Origin: Pseudoneurospora amorphoporcata
Taxonomy: Eukaryota; Ascomycota; Sordariomycetes; Sordariales; Sordariaceae
Assembly: GCA_033297205.1 (NCBI GenBank)
Contig: MU859074.1
Coordinates: forward strand, 62,001-126,000
Direction of reading: 5' to 3'
Length of the DNA: 64,000 nucleotides
Shown here: piece after piece, positions 63,267-64,000 of the stretch
How positions within the stretch are numbered: position 1 is the stretch's first letter
How the letters are laid out: each line of letters begins with the position of its first letter
Notes under the pieces: model-generated
The model's input: the letters and a program-made list of their open reading frames with translations, nothing else
Told to the model about the DNA's origin: nothing
Database searches by the model: none
Program-made: the position numbers and the translations under genes

Positions 63267-64000
63267 ATGCCCTCCTTCACTTCCAAGTCTCTTCTTACCA
63301 TCCTCGCCGGTGCGGCCTCGGTTGTGGCCCACGGTCACGTTACCAACATTGTCATCAACGGCGACTCCTACCAGGGCTATGAGATCAACAGCTTCCCTTA
63401 TATGGCTAACCCGCCTATTGTCGTTGGCTGGACCGCCAGCAACACCGACAACGGCTTCGTTGCTCCTGATGCTTTCTCCTCGGCCGATATCATCTGCCAC
63501 CGCAACTCGGCCAACGCAAAGGGCCATGCCGTCGTCAAGGCCGGTGACAACATCTCCATCCAGTGGGATACCTGGCCCGAGTCTCACCACGGTCCCGTGA
63601 TCGACTACCTCGCCAACTGCGGCACCGCCGGCTGCGAAACCCTTGACAAGACCGCTCTCGAGTTCTTCAAGATCGACGAGGTCGGCCTCATTGACGGCTC
63701 CGCCGCCCCCGGCAAGTGGGGTTCCGACCAGCTCATCGAGAACGGCAACAGCTGGCTCGTCCAGATTCCGTCCAACATTGCCCCCGGCTTCTACGTCCTC
63801 CGCCATGAGATCATCGCCCTCCACTCCGCCGGCCAGGCCAACGGCGCCCAGAACTACCCCCAGTGCTTCAACATCCAGGTCACCGGCACCGGCACCGACA
63901 AGCCCGCCGGCGTCAAGGGTACCGCCCTCTACACCCCCAACGACGCCGGCATCCTCTTCAACATCTACCAGTCCCTGACCTCCTACCCCGTCCCCGGCCC
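63267..64000 (+). CDS. gh61-9: AA9 (GH61) lytic polysaccharide monooxygenase, 3' end cut off
   Basis: At least 244 residues, open to the window edge. A signal peptide (residues 1-21) is cleaved before His22, which becomes the N-terminal copper ligand ([20 protein letters not shown]). [13 protein letters not shown] supplies His107, the second brace ligand. [10 protein letters not shown] supplies the axial Tyr197, and HEIIALHSA the conserved second-sphere His186. These are the hallmarks of AA9 enzymes, which cut cellulose or other beta-glucans oxidatively with copper and O2 or H2O2. No intron interrupts the visible part. A CBM1 beyond the edge cannot be judged. The gene symbol is from memory of the N. 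crassa series next to this gene order and is unchecked. Confidence 0.95.
   Translation, partial: MPSFTSKSLLTILAGAASVVAHGHVTNIVINGDSYQGYEINSFPYMANPPIVVGWTASNTDNGFVAPDAFSSADIICHRNSANAKGHAVVKAGDNISIQWDTWPESHHGPVIDYLANCGTAGCETLDKTALEFFKIDEVGLIDGSAAPGKWGSDQLIENGNSWLVQIPSNIAPGFYVLRHEIIALHSAGQANGAQNYPQCFNIQVTGTGTDKPAGVKGTALYTPNDAGILFNIYQSLTSYPVPG

Overview
The window is nuclear DNA of a filamentous ascomycete, almost certainly a Neurospora species (N. crassa or a close relative). Genes are widely spaced on both strands. They carry short introns (about 55-110 nt in the models built here) with CTAAC-type branch sites. Typical mould genes are present: a GH74 xyloglucanase with a fungal CBM1, an AA9 lytic polysaccharide monooxygenase, a velvet regulator and a P450. 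The order GH74, GH2, GPI18, VTI1 ... velvet, GH43, Artemis-like, P450, YTH, AA9 fits what I remember of the N. crassa NCU05955-NCU05969 series. That is memory, not a search.

Left part (1-16.7 kb): a LAMTOR1/Meh1-like lysosomal (vacuolar) anchor protein of the TORC1 pathway (3.1-3.8 kb, minus), a single-pass membrane protein with a Cys-rich ectodomain (5.5-6.8 kb, minus), a five-exon protein of unknown function (8.2-9.8 kb), a TMEM53/DUF829 hydrolase-fold protein (10.5-11.9 kb), a large disordered protein with poly-Asp and poly-Gln (12.8-15.0 kb), then two tRNA genes, initiator Met and Glu(TTC).

Middle (16.7-41 kb): GH74 xyloglucanase and an intracellular GH2 beta-galactosidase diverge from a shared 1.4-kb promoter. 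GPI18 and VTI1 (GPI-anchor synthesis and a Golgi/endosomal SNARE) follow on the minus strand. Next come a large basic protein of unknown function, a YJU2B/Saf4-type splicing factor, a broken remnant of a GH43 C-terminal domain, a small charged protein, and a VosA-type velvet regulator. About 9.5 kb on the 5' side of the velvet gene contains no gene I can support.

Right part (50.5-64 kb): a secreted GH43 enzyme, an Artemis-like DNA-repair nuclease, a cytochrome P450, a YTH-domain (m6A reader type) protein and the start of a secreted AA9 enzyme. Two short inverted-repeat DNA elements with exact 8-bp target duplications flank the P450 gene. One lies in its promoter region. The other, downstream, is split by what looks like a solo LTR. 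These elements are the least expected content of the window. GH74, GH2, GH43 and AA9 together give the region a plant cell-wall degradation character. All coding coordinates with introns were built by hand from splice signals and reading-frame continuity; every model closes in frame.
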